A DNA stretch of 64,000 nucleotides from Parabacteroides sp. GTDB taxonomy: Bacteria > Bacteroidota > Bacteroidia > Bacteroidales > Tannerellaceae. Shown here piece after piece: positions 1-8,410 of the stretch (the first letter of the stretch is position 1; each line of letters opens with the position of its first letter). A model generated the notes under the pieces. That model was not told where the DNA came from. It was given only the letters and a program-made list of their open reading frames with translations, and searched no databases. Made by a program: the position numbers and the translations under genes. The stretch covers positions 7,728-71,727 of the forward strand of contig DXVO01000025.1 of assembly GCA_019417325.1 (NCBI GenBank), read 5' to 3'.

Positions 1-2247
1 GCTTTCCGTATCCTACCGGATGAAAATGGTCTATTATGGATCAGCACGGCAAACGGTTTGGTCAGCCTGGACACATATACGGAAAAAATTAATACATATA
101 CGGAAACACATGGCTTAATCACACGCCAGTTTAATGATAATTCTGCATTCAAAGACCAGGACGGCAATTTTTATTTCGGTACGGTAAAAGGTTTTATTCA
201 TTTCAAGCCATCCGAAGTAAAACCTGTAGCCGAACAGATGGATGTATATCTCGGAACACTCGAAATACAGAACAAGGAAGGGAAAAAACAGATATTGAAT
301 AGTTCGGCACATTCACCGATTAAGAAAATCGTACTCGACCATCAGGAGTCTACTTTCAGTATTAACTTTTCCGCCCTGAATTTTATAGCTCCAGGCTCTA
401 TACGGTATGCGTACAGGATGGGAAATATGGACAAAGAGTGGATACCTATCGGCGAACGTAATACGGTTTATTTTACAGAACTTCATCCTGGCGATTATAT
501 TTTTGAAGTAAGGGCCGCCAATCTTGCCAATAACTGGAGCGATACATCCACCCGTTTATATATAACGGTATTACCTCCCTGGTGGGCTTCGCAAACAGCA
601 TATTTCATCTATATACTTATTATCCTTGCGATTGTAACCGGCTCACTCTATTCCTGGCGGAGAAAAACAAAGCGAACGATGGCTTACAACATGCAATTAT
701 TCGAAGACCAGAAAGAAAAAGAACTATATCAGGCAAAAATAGACTTCTTTATCAATATCGCGCACGAAATCCGTACTCCACTTACATTGATAAAAAGTCC
801 GCTCGAACGTTTGCTTAAATCAAACAACATTGGGGAAAAGGAAAATAACTCTCTACTGCTGATGGATAAGAATGTATCCAGGCTTTTGTCTCTGGTAAAC
901 CAGTTGCTGGATTTCAGAAAAACAGAAATAGAAGGATACCGGCTTAGTTTTGTCCGTACGGAAATAGTTACCTTACTTACGGAAACAGCCAAACGTTTCC
1001 AGGAGCTTGCCACGGAAAAGAATTTATTGCTGAATCTGGACTTGCCGATGCAGGAACTCTATGTTTTTGTGGACAGGGAAGCTGTTACCAAAATATTCAG
1101 TAACCTGTTTTCCAATGCAATCAAATATGCAACAAGCAGTATCATCATTCGTTTGCAACTATCACCGGACTATGAAACTTTTACTATTGACTTTATCAAT
1201 GATGGAAAACCTATTCCGGAAGAGCTTAAGGATAAAATATTCGAACCTTTCTACCGTATAGCCGGTTCGGAAAGCAAGCCGGGAACAGGTTTAGGTTTGC
1301 CGATGGCACGCTCTCTGACTGAAATGCATCATGGAACACTGCAACTTACACGGTTTGAAGATGGCTCCACCATGACGATGTTCCGTATCACCCTTCCCGT
1401 CAAACTACCGGAATCCATCCAACCAACCACAGAAGAAGAACAGCCACAGGAAAGTACGCCGAAGGAAGTAACCTATATCCACAAAGAATCCCGTCCTACT
1501 GTCCTTGTCGTCGAGGATAACAGAGAGATGAGTGCTTTCATCGCCGAAGAAATTAATACATTATATAATGTACAGATTGCCAATAATGGTGCCGAGGCTG
1601 TTGCCTTGCTGAAAGAGCATAGTTTTCAGCTAATTATCAGTGATGTAATGATGCCTGTAATGGATGGTTTCGCTTTACTGAAAGAGGTAAGAACGGATTT
1701 GGAATTCAGCCATATACCGATTATCCTGTTAACAGCAAAGAACACGATGCAATCTCGCCTCGAGGGGCTGGAGCTAGGAGCCGATGCCTATATAGAAAAA
1801 CCATTCTCTACCAGCCTGCTGATGGCACAGGTTTCCAACCTGCTCTCTAACCGCGACAATATCCGGAAATTCTACTTCAAATCACCGATTGCCAATATGA
1901 AATCGATGGCATATACAAAGGCGGATGAAAGTTTCCTGGAAAAATTGAATCAGATTATTAATGACAACATCAGTAATACGGCACTTGATGTCAACATGAT
2001 AGCCGATATGATGCACCTGAGCCGCCCTACCCTGTACCGGAAGATACGTGCAATCTCAGACCTGACGCCTAACGACCTGATTAAAATCAGCCGCCTAAAA
2101 AAAGCGGCAGAGTTGTTAATCCAGGGGAATATGAAAATTTATGAGATATCGGAAGCCGTAGGTTTCAGTTCGCAGTCTTATTTCTGGTCGGCTTTCATCA
2201 AGCAATTTGGGGTTAGTCCTTCCAAATATGCGAAAGAGAATAAATAA
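1..2247 (+). CDS. Hybrid two-component system regulator (HTCS), 5'-truncated by the window edge
   Basis: The reading frame is open from base 1, so the N-terminal beta-propeller sensor is mostly outside the window; only a last propeller-like repeat (WISTANGLVSLD) is visible. Next come a Y_Y_Y domain, one membrane segment near nt 598-655, a HisKA domain with the phospho-accepting His of HEIRTP at nt 763-765, a HATPase domain with N box (NLFSNAIKYA) and G box (GTGLGLP), a receiver whose phospho-acceptor Asp in SDVMMP is at nt 1642-1644, and a C-terminal AraC helix-turn-helix. HTCS proteins sense a periplasmic oligosaccharide and activate a neighbouring PUL. That PUL is probably upstream of the window, because the genes downstream are housekeeping. 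All catalytic motifs look intact. Confidence 0.95.
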   Translation, partial: AFRILPDENGLLWISTANGLVSLDTYTEKINTYTETHGLITRQFNDNSAFKDQDGNFYFGTVKGFIHFKPSEVKPVAEQMDVYLGTLEIQNKEGKKQILNSSAHSPIKKIVLDHQESTFSINFSALNFIAPGSIRYAYRMGNMDKEWIPIGERNTVYFTELHPGDYIFEVRAANLANNWSDTSTRLYITVLPPWWASQTAYFIYILIILAIVTGSLYSWRRKTKRTMAYNMQLFEDQKEKELYQAKIDFFINIAHEIRTPLTLIKSPLERLLKSNNIGEKENNSLLLMDKNVSRLLSLVNQLLDFRKTEIEGYRLSFVRTEIVTLLTETAKRFQELATEKNLLLNLDLPMQELYVFVDREAVTKIFSNLFSNAIKYATSSIIIRLQLSPDYETFTIDFINDGKPIPEELKDKIFEPFYRIAGSESKPGTGLGLPMARSLTEMHHGTLQLTRFEDGSTMTMFRITLPVKLPESIQPTTEEEQPQESTPKEVTYIHKESRPTVLVVEDNREMSAFIAEEINTLYNVQIANNGAEAVALLKEHSFQLIISDVMMPVMDGFALLKEVRTDLEFSHIPIILLTAKNTMQSRLEGLELGADAYIEKPFSTSLLMAQVSNLLSNRDNIRKFYFKSPIANMKSMAYTKADESFLEKLNQIINDNISNTALDVNMIADMMHLSRPTLYRKIRAISDLTPNDLIKISRLKKAAELLIQGNMKIYEISEAVGFSSQSYFWSAFIKQFGVSPSKYAKENK

Positions 2248-2249
2248 TA

Positions 2250-2285
2250 AAAGCCGCCCTGGCATGTACCGGAGCGGCTTTCATA
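2250..2285. terminator. Rho-independent terminator, probably bidirectional
   Basis: The inverted repeat AAAGCCGC / GCGGCTTT (2250-2257 and 2274-2281) lies between the convergent HTCS and acyltransferase genes. T-rich sequence follows it on both strands, slightly better on the minus strand. Confidence 0.7.
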
Positions 2286-2308
2286 TATAATAGAACAATC
2301 AATTCTTA

Positions 2309-3463
2309 TTATTCTTTATTTGCCAAATGATTTTTCAGCGGATTGGTATACATTTCCAATATCTTTGTACGCAAAAATGCTTCATCCTTGTTCGGTAGGA
2401 CAATCTTATCTAACTGTCCCTGCAAATATTCTTCAAATTGTTTTTTGTCATTTAAACCGTAGTTTCCACTGAAACGTTTTGTCCCTGTCAACATATCATA
2501 AGCAACGTAATTGCAAGGATAGAAACGGTAATGTTTATATATTTCCTTATCAATAATTGTAGCAACGGCAGAAATTAATTCTCCTTTGTCCATATTCGGG
2601 TCCAACTTCTCAAGCTGATCGTTGATAGGAGAAGTCAATGTAAAATGGACACGTCCCTTATTATTGAGGATTCCTGTTTCCATTGCCAACAAATCATCAC
2701 GTTTACTCTTTACAAAATCCGGATTATCGCGTTTCTGCTGGAATTCCTGTGCTTTCAGGAAATCGCACGGATCATATTCATAAGAAATAGCAACAGGGAA
2801 AATATTCAGTTCCATCAGATTAGTAAGGAGATCTTTGTCTCCACTCATATTCAACATCTTCAGGATACTGCCTTGCGTACGATCGTCCGAATCTTTGGCA
2901 CGTCCTTCACGCTGTGCTATCCAGATTGATTCTTTTGTTTCCTTAATAGTATGACGTATATAAGCAGAAAGTGTTCCGCTTATTTCCAACATCTGCCGCA
3001 CAGACACATTACGTTTTACAATAAAACTATTGTTCAAACGTACCACAGTCTCAATCCAAGGACGGATAAGCAGGTTATCACCGATAGCAACCTGTGTCAT
3101 TCCATATCCGACATCATACAACATTACATTCAAAAAAGAAGCATCAAGTGCAATATCACGATGATTCGAGATGAAAGTGCACGGTTTTTTGTCTTCAGGA
3201 AGACGGCTACGTCCTGAGATTGTTAATGAGAAGGTAGTGTTACGTGCTACCATCATTACTGTATCGTATGCCAGCTTAGATTTAAAATCCTCCTTTGTCT
3301 TGAAGGAACGCATTTTATCACAAAACTCTTTCCAGTTTACATTAGGCTGTATGTACCGGAAAGCCCGCTCGAAATCGGCATCGGCAATAAGAGATTCAAT
3401 GGCACCTTTTACCTCATCATTATTAAGCGGACGAATATCGTCAAAATTATTCGGAACTTCCAT
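2309..3463 (-). CDS. PlsC-like glycerolphosphate acyltransferase family protein
   Basis: This 384-residue protein belongs to the 1-acyl-glycerol-3-phosphate acyltransferase-like group and probably transfers an acyl chain in membrane lipid synthesis. The core motif is NHRDIALD (His101, Asp107), followed by a region with FIVKRN and an EGRAKD segment resembling the usual EG(T/G)R block. The spacing between His and Asp is five residues, where canonical PlsC has four, so substrate and mechanism should not be assumed identical. About 75 residues precede the acyltransferase core. It is the last gene of a minus-strand run with ddl, 78 bp downstream of it across an AT-rich hairpin. Confidence 0.8.
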   Translation of the reverse strand: MEVPNNFDDIRPLNNDEVKGAIESLIADADFERAFRYIQPNVNWKEFCDKMRSFKTKEDFKSKLAYDTVMMVARNTTFSLTISGRSRLPEDKKPCTFISNHRDIALDASFLNVMLYDVGYGMTQVAIGDNLLIRPWIETVVRLNNSFIVKRNVSVRQMLEISGTLSAYIRHTIKETKESIWIAQREGRAKDSDDRTQGSILKMLNMSGDKDLLTNLMELNIFPVAISYEYDPCDFLKAQEFQQKRDNPDFVKSKRDDLLAMETGILNNKGRVHFTLTSPINDQLEKLDPNMDKGELISAVATIIDKEIYKHYRFYPCNYVAYDMLTGTKRFSGNYGLNDKKQFEEYLQGQLDKIVLPNKDEAFLRTKILEMYTNPLKNHLANKE

Positions 3464-3471
3464 ATTTTTTA

Positions 3472-3541
3472 TAATTGAAAGTTGAAAACTGAAAATCAGG
3501 GATTGAATTAATTTATATAATCCCTAATATACAATTCTCAA
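3472..3541. repeat. AT-rich intergenic hairpin, possible weak terminator after ddl
   Basis: The spacer between ddl and the acyltransferase gene holds AGGGATT / AATCCCT arms flanked by longer imperfect arms (AATTGA... / ...CAATT). On the minus strand the inner hairpin is followed by GATTTTC, a poor U tract, so termination would be partial. Confidence 0.4.
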
Positions 3542-4519
3542 TTAATTAAACTCGTTTTCTATAATATCAGTCATCACATCCTTTATATCCAGCCCGGCTG
3601 CACGAACCTGCTGAGGAATAAAGCTGGTTGCCGTCATTCCCGGCGTTGTATTTACTTCTAACATCTTGAAGCCACCATCCGCCGTAATTATAAAATCGAC
3701 ACGTATAATGCCTTTAGCACCCAATATATCATAAATCTTTGAAGTTTCACGCTGTATTTTCTCCGTTAATTCGGAAGAAATCCGGGCAGGAGTTATTTCA
3801 TCTACCTGACCATTATATTTGGCGTCGAAGTCAAAGAATTCATTTTCTGTGACAACTTCCGTAAGTGGGAAAACAACTTCTTTCCCTTTCACCTTATAAC
3901 ATCCGCAAGTAACCTCTGTTCCTGCGATGAAGCTTTCCAACATCACTTCCTCTCCCTCATTAAATGCCTTCTCTATAGCAGGCTGAAGCTGAGCAATTTC
4001 TTTCACCTTAGTTACCCCGAAACTGCTTCCGCCATCATTCGGTTTCACAAAAATAGGAAGCCCCAAACGGGATACTGCTTCTTCGTTTGTTATTGTTTGT
4101 CCTTTAAAAAGACGGATGGAATCTGCAACATTCACTCCAAAGTTCCGCAAATAATTATTGCAGACGAACTTATTGAATGTTATTGCACTCACTAACATTC
4201 CACAAGAAGAATAAGGCATTCCTATCAAATCGAAATAAGCCTGTAAACGACCATCTTCTCCAGGAGTTCCATGAATGGTGATATAAGCAAAATCAAAATG
4301 TTTTATCTCGCCATTTTCACGGAAACTGAAATCATTCTTATCGATAGGTGTATGCTCTCCATTAGAAAGATCAACTGACCACTCGTCTCTTTTAACGATG
4401 GCAATATATAAATTATATTTGTCTTTATCAATAAAAGAGTAGATTCCTGCTGCACTTTTTAATGAAACAACTATCTCAGAGGAGTCTCCTCCGGCTATAA
4501 TAGCAATGTTCTTTTTCAT
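3542..4519 (-). CDS. ddl: D-alanine--D-alanine ligase
   Basis: An ATP-grasp ligase that joins two D-alanines for the peptidoglycan precursor in the cytoplasm. It begins MKKNIAIIAGG, the usual Ddl N-terminal strand and glycine turn. It carries the substrate-loop region VKPNDGGSSFGV, the ATP-grasp core, and the C-terminal metal-binding segment EVNTTPGMT. I place the start at 4519. A longer reading from 4555 would add twelve unrelated residues overlapping the pseudouridine synthase gene. From 4519 the protein is 325 residues, normal for the family. It begins two bases after the stop of the upstream pseudouridine synthase gene, so the two are almost certainly co-transcribed. Confidence 0.95.
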   Translation of the reverse strand: MKKNIAIIAGGDSSEIVVSLKSAAGIYSFIDKDKYNLYIAIVKRDEWSVDLSNGEHTPIDKNDFSFRENGEIKHFDFAYITIHGTPGEDGRLQAYFDLIGMPYSSCGMLVSAITFNKFVCNNYLRNFGVNVADSIRLFKGQTITNEEAVSRLGLPIFVKPNDGGSSFGVTKVKEIAQLQPAIEKAFNEGEEVMLESFIAGTEVTCGCYKVKGKEVVFPLTEVVTENEFFDFDAKYNGQVDEITPARISSELTEKIQRETSKIYDILGAKGIIRVDFIITADGGFKMLEVNTTPGMTATSFIPQQVRAAGLDIKDVMTDIIENEFN

Positions 4520-4521
4520 TT

Positions 4522-5601
4522 TTATAGTTCTTTTGTATTTGCATAGGTGCGCCATTTTTCGATCAATGTAGTCATATCATCAGGTACTTCAGAATCGAAA
4601 AACATTTCTTCTCCCGTCGAGGGATGAATAAAGCCCAGCGTCTTGGCATGGAGTGCCTGCCGCGGACAAATAGCAAAACAATTTTGTACAAACTGCTTAT
4701 ACTTGGTAGAGGTAGTACCTTTTAATATCTCATTACCGCCATAACGTTCATCATTAAACAACGTATGACCGATATATTTCATATGCACACGAATCTGATG
4801 GGTACGTCCCGTTTCCAAGCGGCACTTCACAAGTGTAACATAGCCTAACCGTTCAAGGACAGAATAATGGGTTACAGCTGTTTTCCCCTGTTCCCCTTCC
4901 GGGAAAACCGTCATTTGCATACGGTCACGCGGGTCACGACCAATATTACCTTCAATACGCCCTCCTTCTTCTCGCACATTTCCCCAAACCAACGCGCGGT
5001 ATTCCCGTTTTGTCGTCTTATGAAAAAACTGTAAACTGAGATGGGCTTTTGCTTCCGGCTTCTTTGCTACAACCAACAGACCGGAGGTGTCTTTATCGAT
5101 ACGATGCACCAACCCGAGGGCCGGGTCATTCGGATCATAAGTCGGGTCATCTTTCAGATACCAAGCCAATGCGTTCACCAATGTTCCTGTATAGTTTCCG
5201 TGCCCGGGGTGAACAACAAGTCCTGCCGGCTTATCTACAACCAGCAAGTCATCATCCTCATATATAATTTTTATAGGAATATTTTCAGGTAGGATTTGCA
5301 TATCCCGCCGGGGACGTGTCATCATAATCGTCACGACATCTTCCGGCTTTACCCGGTAATTACTTTTGACTGGTTTGCCATTAGCCATGATACAGCCGGC
5401 TTCTGCCGCCAATTGTATCCGGTTACGAGTAGCTCCCATCATCCGGTCTACCAGGAATTTATCTACGCGCAACAACGATTGTCCGCGGTCGGCAACGAAT
5501 CGGAAGTGTTCATACAGTTGGGGATTTATATCCTCTTCCCCTTCCGGTTGTAACAGGTCGTCCACCTGTTCATCATCCATTTCGTCTAAAAAATTGTCCA
5601 T
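4522..5601 (-). CDS. RluD-family 23S rRNA pseudouridine synthase
   Basis: An RluA-family pseudouridine synthase of 359 residues. An acidic N-terminal tail of about 40 residues is followed by an S4 RNA-binding domain (about 45-92, RVDKFLVDRM...) and the catalytic domain with HRIDKDTSG at 166-174, where Asp169 is the expected catalytic aspartate. The S4 domain and overall architecture match RluD, which modifies helix 69 of 23S rRNA, but the exact uridines cannot be read from sequence. It starts one base after the stop of the PASTA gene and ends two bases before ddl, forming a tight operon. Confidence 0.9.
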   Translation of the reverse strand: MDNFLDEMDDEQVDDLLQPEGEEDINPQLYEHFRFVADRGQSLLRVDKFLVDRMMGATRNRIQLAAEAGCIMANGKPVKSNYRVKPEDVVTIMMTRPRRDMQILPENIPIKIIYEDDDLLVVDKPAGLVVHPGHGNYTGTLVNALAWYLKDDPTYDPNDPALGLVHRIDKDTSGLLVVAKKPEAKAHLSLQFFHKTTKREYRALVWGNVREEGGRIEGNIGRDPRDRMQMTVFPEGEQGKTAVTHYSVLERLGYVTLVKCRLETGRTHQIRVHMKYIGHTLFNDERYGGNEILKGTTSTKYKQFVQNCFAICPRQALHAKTLGFIHPSTGEEMFFDSEVPDDMTTLIEKWRTYANTKEL

Positions 5602-5602
5602 G

Positions 5603-6223
5603 TTAAAACCAGTTTTCTACGTCACTATCCAATGGCTGCACCACATCCGGCAAAGAATCATTGGGTATAAGTTCTTCTTCTCCGCTACTTACCCGCAACA
5701 CCAATTGGGATGCCAGCGGGACATGGTCGCCTTTCTGCAAGATACGCCCACCGGCAGTAACTGCTACTGCCAAATCTTTATAAGTACCGGGAACATATTC
5801 AATTTCTATTTTCTCAAATCCACGGGCACGTAACAATGCATATGCCTGCCGGAATGACAAATCTTCCACTTCCGGAATTGTTGCCATTTGGGAGGTCAGA
5901 GCATTAACAGTAACAAAAACAATACGCCCCTCTTTCACTTTTGAACCGGCTTGCGGTACCAGTTCCACTATTGCCCCAGGCTTCACATTTTTAGAATATA
6001 CTGAGTCAATCACATTATAACGTAAGTTGTTATTCTTAAAAAACTCTTCCGCTTCTTCTACCTTCAAGCCTTTCACATCCGGAACAACCACAGCCTCATT
6101 ATGACGGGTATACACATCCAGCCACTTCAATGTGCCGTAAATCAACCCACATAAAACAACTATAGCCAGCAATAAATTAAAAACGTACGGGTTTTTAATC
6201 AGTTTTACTAAAAAGCCTTTCAT
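5603..6223 (-). CDS. PASTA domain membrane protein
   Basis: A 206-residue protein with a short cytoplasmic N terminus, one membrane anchor at about residues 13-33 (VFNLLLAIVVLCGLIYG) and two or three PASTA repeats outside (VPDVKGL... and IPEVEDL...). PASTA domains in penicillin-binding proteins and Ser/Thr kinases bind uncrosslinked peptidoglycan stems or muropeptides. Here no kinase or transpeptidase domain is attached, so a sensing or scaffolding role at the cell wall is inferred. The operon link to ddl supports a peptidoglycan context. The C terminus is acidic and ends ENWF. Confidence 0.85.
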   Translation of the reverse strand: MKGFLVKLIKNPYVFNLLLAIVVLCGLIYGTLKWLDVYTRHNEAVVVPDVKGLKVEEAEEFFKNNNLRYNVIDSVYSKNVKPGAIVELVPQAGSKVKEGRIVFVTVNALTSQMATIPEVEDLSFRQAYALLRARGFEKIEIEYVPGTYKDLAVAVTAGGRILQKGDHVPLASQLVLRVSSGEEELIPNDSLPDVVQPLDSDVENWF

Positions 6224-6301
6224 TTTTATCTCATATTTATGCCTACATTTACCATAATGTAGTAAAGTGCATCAAAAGTAGAAAACAAAGCTGTTAAAAC
6301 A

Positions 6302-6345
6302 AAGAAAGTAAAGGCTTTTTAGTAAAAACCTCTACTTTCTTATAA
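6302..6345. terminator. Rho-independent terminator downstream of rpmH
   Basis: Near-perfect arms AAGAAAGTAAAGGCTTTTT and AAAAACCTCTACTTTCTT enclose a tiny loop in the spacer between rpmH and the PASTA gene. Read on the minus strand it follows the rpmH stop, so it separates rpmH from the PASTA operon. Confidence 0.7.
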
Positions 6346-6367
6346 TTTAAATCTTCAAACGGATTGA

Positions 6368-6520
6368 TTATCCGTTGTATTCGTCTGATACAGATAATTT
6401 AGCTCTTCCTTTTGCACGACGTGCTGCTAATACTCTGCGACCATTAGCAGTAGCCATTCTTGAACGAAAGCCATGCTTGTTCTTTCTTTTTCTGTTGGAA
6501 GGTTGGAATGTTCTTTTCAT
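6368..6520 (-). CDS. rpmH: Ribosomal protein L34 (bL34)
   Basis: Reading the minus strand from the ATG at 6518-6520 gives a 50-residue, very basic protein starting MKRTFQPSNRKRKNKHGFRS and ending SVSDEYNG. It has the L34 signature of Arg/Lys-rich helices with HGFRSRMAT and GRRVLAARR. L34 is a late-assembling protein of the 50S subunit. The gene is monocistronic here, with its own promoter (6569-6599) and terminator (6302-6345). The C-terminal SVSDEYNG extension beyond the usual KGR(A/K)KL(S/T) end resembles other Bacteroidetes L34 proteins. Confidence 0.97.
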   Translation of the reverse strand: MKRTFQPSNRKRKNKHGFRSRMATANGRRVLAARRAKGRAKLSVSDEYNG

Positions 6521-6568
6521 CTTTCTATATATTATTTATTATTATCTTATTCATACCAATTTGGGCTG

Positions 6569-6599
6569 CAAAGATAGAGTCTTTTTTTTAATAAACAAA
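6569..6599 (-). promoter_or_regulatory. Bacteroidetes-type promoter of rpmH
   Basis: On the minus strand TTTG (6599-6596) is separated by 19 nt from TATCTTTG (6576-6569). This matches the Bacteroidetes sigmaABfr consensus TTTG-N19-23-TANNTTTG exactly. The -7 box ends about 48 nt before the rpmH start codon. Confidence 0.75.
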
Positions 6600-6627
6600 G
6601 AGTTGCATTCTTTTTTTACCCCAGACA

Positions 6628-7593
6628 TTAAAAGATACCGCCTTTATACATATTATCAAAGTTAGTATGTTGACCGTTCATTTTCTGAGCCTCTTCACCT
6701 TCCGGATTGAGTTCTATAGACTTTTTCAAATCGTCAAAAGCCCCCTCCTTATCCCCTTTCAGATTTTTAGCACGTCCTCTTTCTGCATATGCTTTGGCAA
6801 ATTCAGGATTCAAGTCGATCGCTTCATCAAAGAATTCAATTGCCTTATCCAGCTTTTGCTGTTCAATCAGTAATTTGCCGGAAAGAAGGGTTGCATCCTC
6901 ATTAAACGGATTCAATTCCAATGTTTTCTGAAAATCCTCAAAAGCGGCATCCGTATCTCCTATCGCTTCATGCACACGTCCACGAAGCAAATAAGTCGTT
7001 TCCTCTTCCGGGTTCAATTCAATCGCCTTCTCCACATCAGGAAGCGCCTCTGAGGCTTGTCCTATACCCAACAAAACTTCAGCCCTAAGCAGGTAAGCAT
7101 CGGTAAAATCTTCTTTCAAGCTGATGGAACGGGTCAGGTCCGCAATCGCACCCAACGGGTCGTTTACTGTCCGTTTCGCTTTTCCCATCAGGAACCAGGC
7201 AAGATGATTTGTTTCTTCCAGTTCTATCACATGTGTACAATCTGCAATCACCTCAGCTTCTTTGTCAAGCATAAAGAAAAGGTTTATCCTTGTCAACCGG
7301 GCATTAATATGATCCGGCTCCAATTCCACCATCCGGTTCAGAATATCCAAAGCCTCCTCCAACCGGTTGGCAGCCGTATAAGCTGTTACCAGATAATTCA
7401 TAGTTTCAAAATCCTCCTGGATATTAAGCGCTTCGGTAAAACACTTAATAGCATACGCCAGTTTTCCTATTCGTTGAGCCCGGACACCGTCATATTTCAG
7501 AATATCAAAATTTTTCTGGTCGTTTTTACTTTTTGCTTCTTCCGGGGTCTCTGTCTTGGAAGAAGAGAATAATGATGTAAAGAAATTTCCCAT
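6628..7593 (-). CDS. Tetratricopeptide repeat protein
   Basis: A 321-residue protein made almost entirely of TPR units from about residue 35 to 310. Recurrent patterns include A(Y/F)..RG..... and AI.....AIELNPE. TPR arrays mediate protein-protein contacts. The N terminus (MGNFFTSLFSSSKTETPEEA) carries no clear signal peptide or lipobox, so it is probably cytoplasmic. The partner is unknown. It follows the sirtuin gene by about 40 bp on the same strand, with a TATCTTTG box at 7630-7623 that could give it its own promoter. Confidence 0.85.
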   Translation of the reverse strand: MGNFFTSLFSSSKTETPEEAKSKNDQKNFDILKYDGVRAQRIGKLAYAIKCFTEALNIQEDFETMNYLVTAYTAANRLEEALDILNRMVELEPDHINARLTRINLFFMLDKEAEVIADCTHVIELEETNHLAWFLMGKAKRTVNDPLGAIADLTRSISLKEDFTDAYLLRAEVLLGIGQASEALPDVEKAIELNPEEETTYLLRGRVHEAIGDTDAAFEDFQKTLELNPFNEDATLLSGKLLIEQQKLDKAIEFFDEAIDLNPEFAKAYAERGRAKNLKGDKEGAFDDLKKSIELNPEGEEAQKMNGQHTNFDNMYKGGIF

Positions 7594-7622
7594 AATCTGA
7601 TTACTGTTCTTTATTTGGATGG

Positions 7623-7630
7623 CAAAGATA
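7623..7630 (-). promoter_or_regulatory. Candidate -7 box for the TPR gene
   Basis: TATCTTTG on the minus strand, 29 nt before the TPR start codon. No convincing -33 TTTG is seen at the right distance, so only the -7 element is supported. Confidence 0.4.
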
Positions 7631-7635
7631 AATGC

Positions 7636-8331
7636 TTATTTCTTCATTTCCAGCAATGCAGCCAATTCTTTTACACCTTCGGATGCTCCTTTCCTGATAA
7701 AATGTATATCATTTCGGTAAGCATTTACTTCTTTCGGGTCTATCAGATAGATAGGTTGCCCCTTGCGGACATAATTAAGCAAACCCGCTGCAGGATACAC
7801 ATTCAGGGATGTTCCGATAACAACAAAGATATCACAATTCTCAACTTCACGGATTGCAGGCTCTATCATGGGAACAGCTTCTCCAAACCAAACAATAAAA
7901 GGACGAAGTTGTATGCCAAACGGGTCTTTGTCTCCAATATGGATATCCGGACTATCCGGAGACAAATCATAAGTAGTATTCAAATCGCGGACAGAACAAG
8001 CTTTCATCAATTCACCATGAAGATGAATCACATGACTGCTTCCAGCCTGCTCATGTAAATTATCGATGTTTTGAGTAACAATGCGGACATCAAAATCATT
8101 TTCAAGTGCAGCCAATCCCGTATGTCCGGCGTTAGGCTTTGTATTCAAGAGTTCCCGCCTCCGCTGGTTATAAAAATCCAGCACTAATTTCGGATTTGCG
8201 GCAAATCCTTCCGGTGTAGCCACCTCTTCAACCCGGTACTTTTCCCATAAACCGTCCGAATCACGGAAAGTGGAAATACCACTTTCCGCACTCATACCGG
8301 CACCTGTCAATATGACCAATTTCTTTTTCAT
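7636..8331 (-). CDS. cobB: NAD-dependent protein deacylase, sirtuin class III-like without zinc cysteines
   Basis: A Sir2-family enzyme of 231 residues that removes lysine acyl groups using NAD+. The NAD-binding GAGMSAESGI and FRDSDGLW motifs, TQNIDNLHEQAG, the catalytic His of HLHGEL and the GTSLNVYPAAG loop are all present. A YxxR motif (FYNQRR) matches the class III (SIRT5/CobB-like) signature for succinyl or malonyl lysine. The tetra-cysteine zinc site is absent: the segment after HLHGEL contains a single Cys (KACSV). The protein should therefore be zinc-independent in its small domain. cobB is used for the family; the acyl specificity is inferred. Confidence 0.88.
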   Translation of the reverse strand: MKKKLVILTGAGMSAESGISTFRDSDGLWEKYRVEEVATPEGFAANPKLVLDFYNQRRRELLNTKPNAGHTGLAALENDFDVRIVTQNIDNLHEQAGSSHVIHLHGELMKACSVRDLNTTYDLSPDSPDIHIGDKDPFGIQLRPFIVWFGEAVPMIEPAIREVENCDIFVVIGTSLNVYPAAGLLNYVRKGQPIYLIDPKEVNAYRNDIHFIRKGASEGVKELAALLEMKK

Positions 8332-8410
8332 AAGGCAATTGTTTTACAATCACACAAATGTAATCAAAATACAACTGGCAGGTATCTATTCTTTCTAAAT
8401 CTTCTGCTTG

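Noticed and set aside
4520..4555. Longer N terminus for Ddl
   Set aside because: The extra residues overlap the pseudouridine synthase gene and do not match the family, whose N terminus begins at MKKNIAIIAGG (4519).
5366..5833. 155-residue open frame on the plus strand
   Set aside because: Antisense to the RluD-type and PASTA genes, both of which have strong family matches; no family features of its own.
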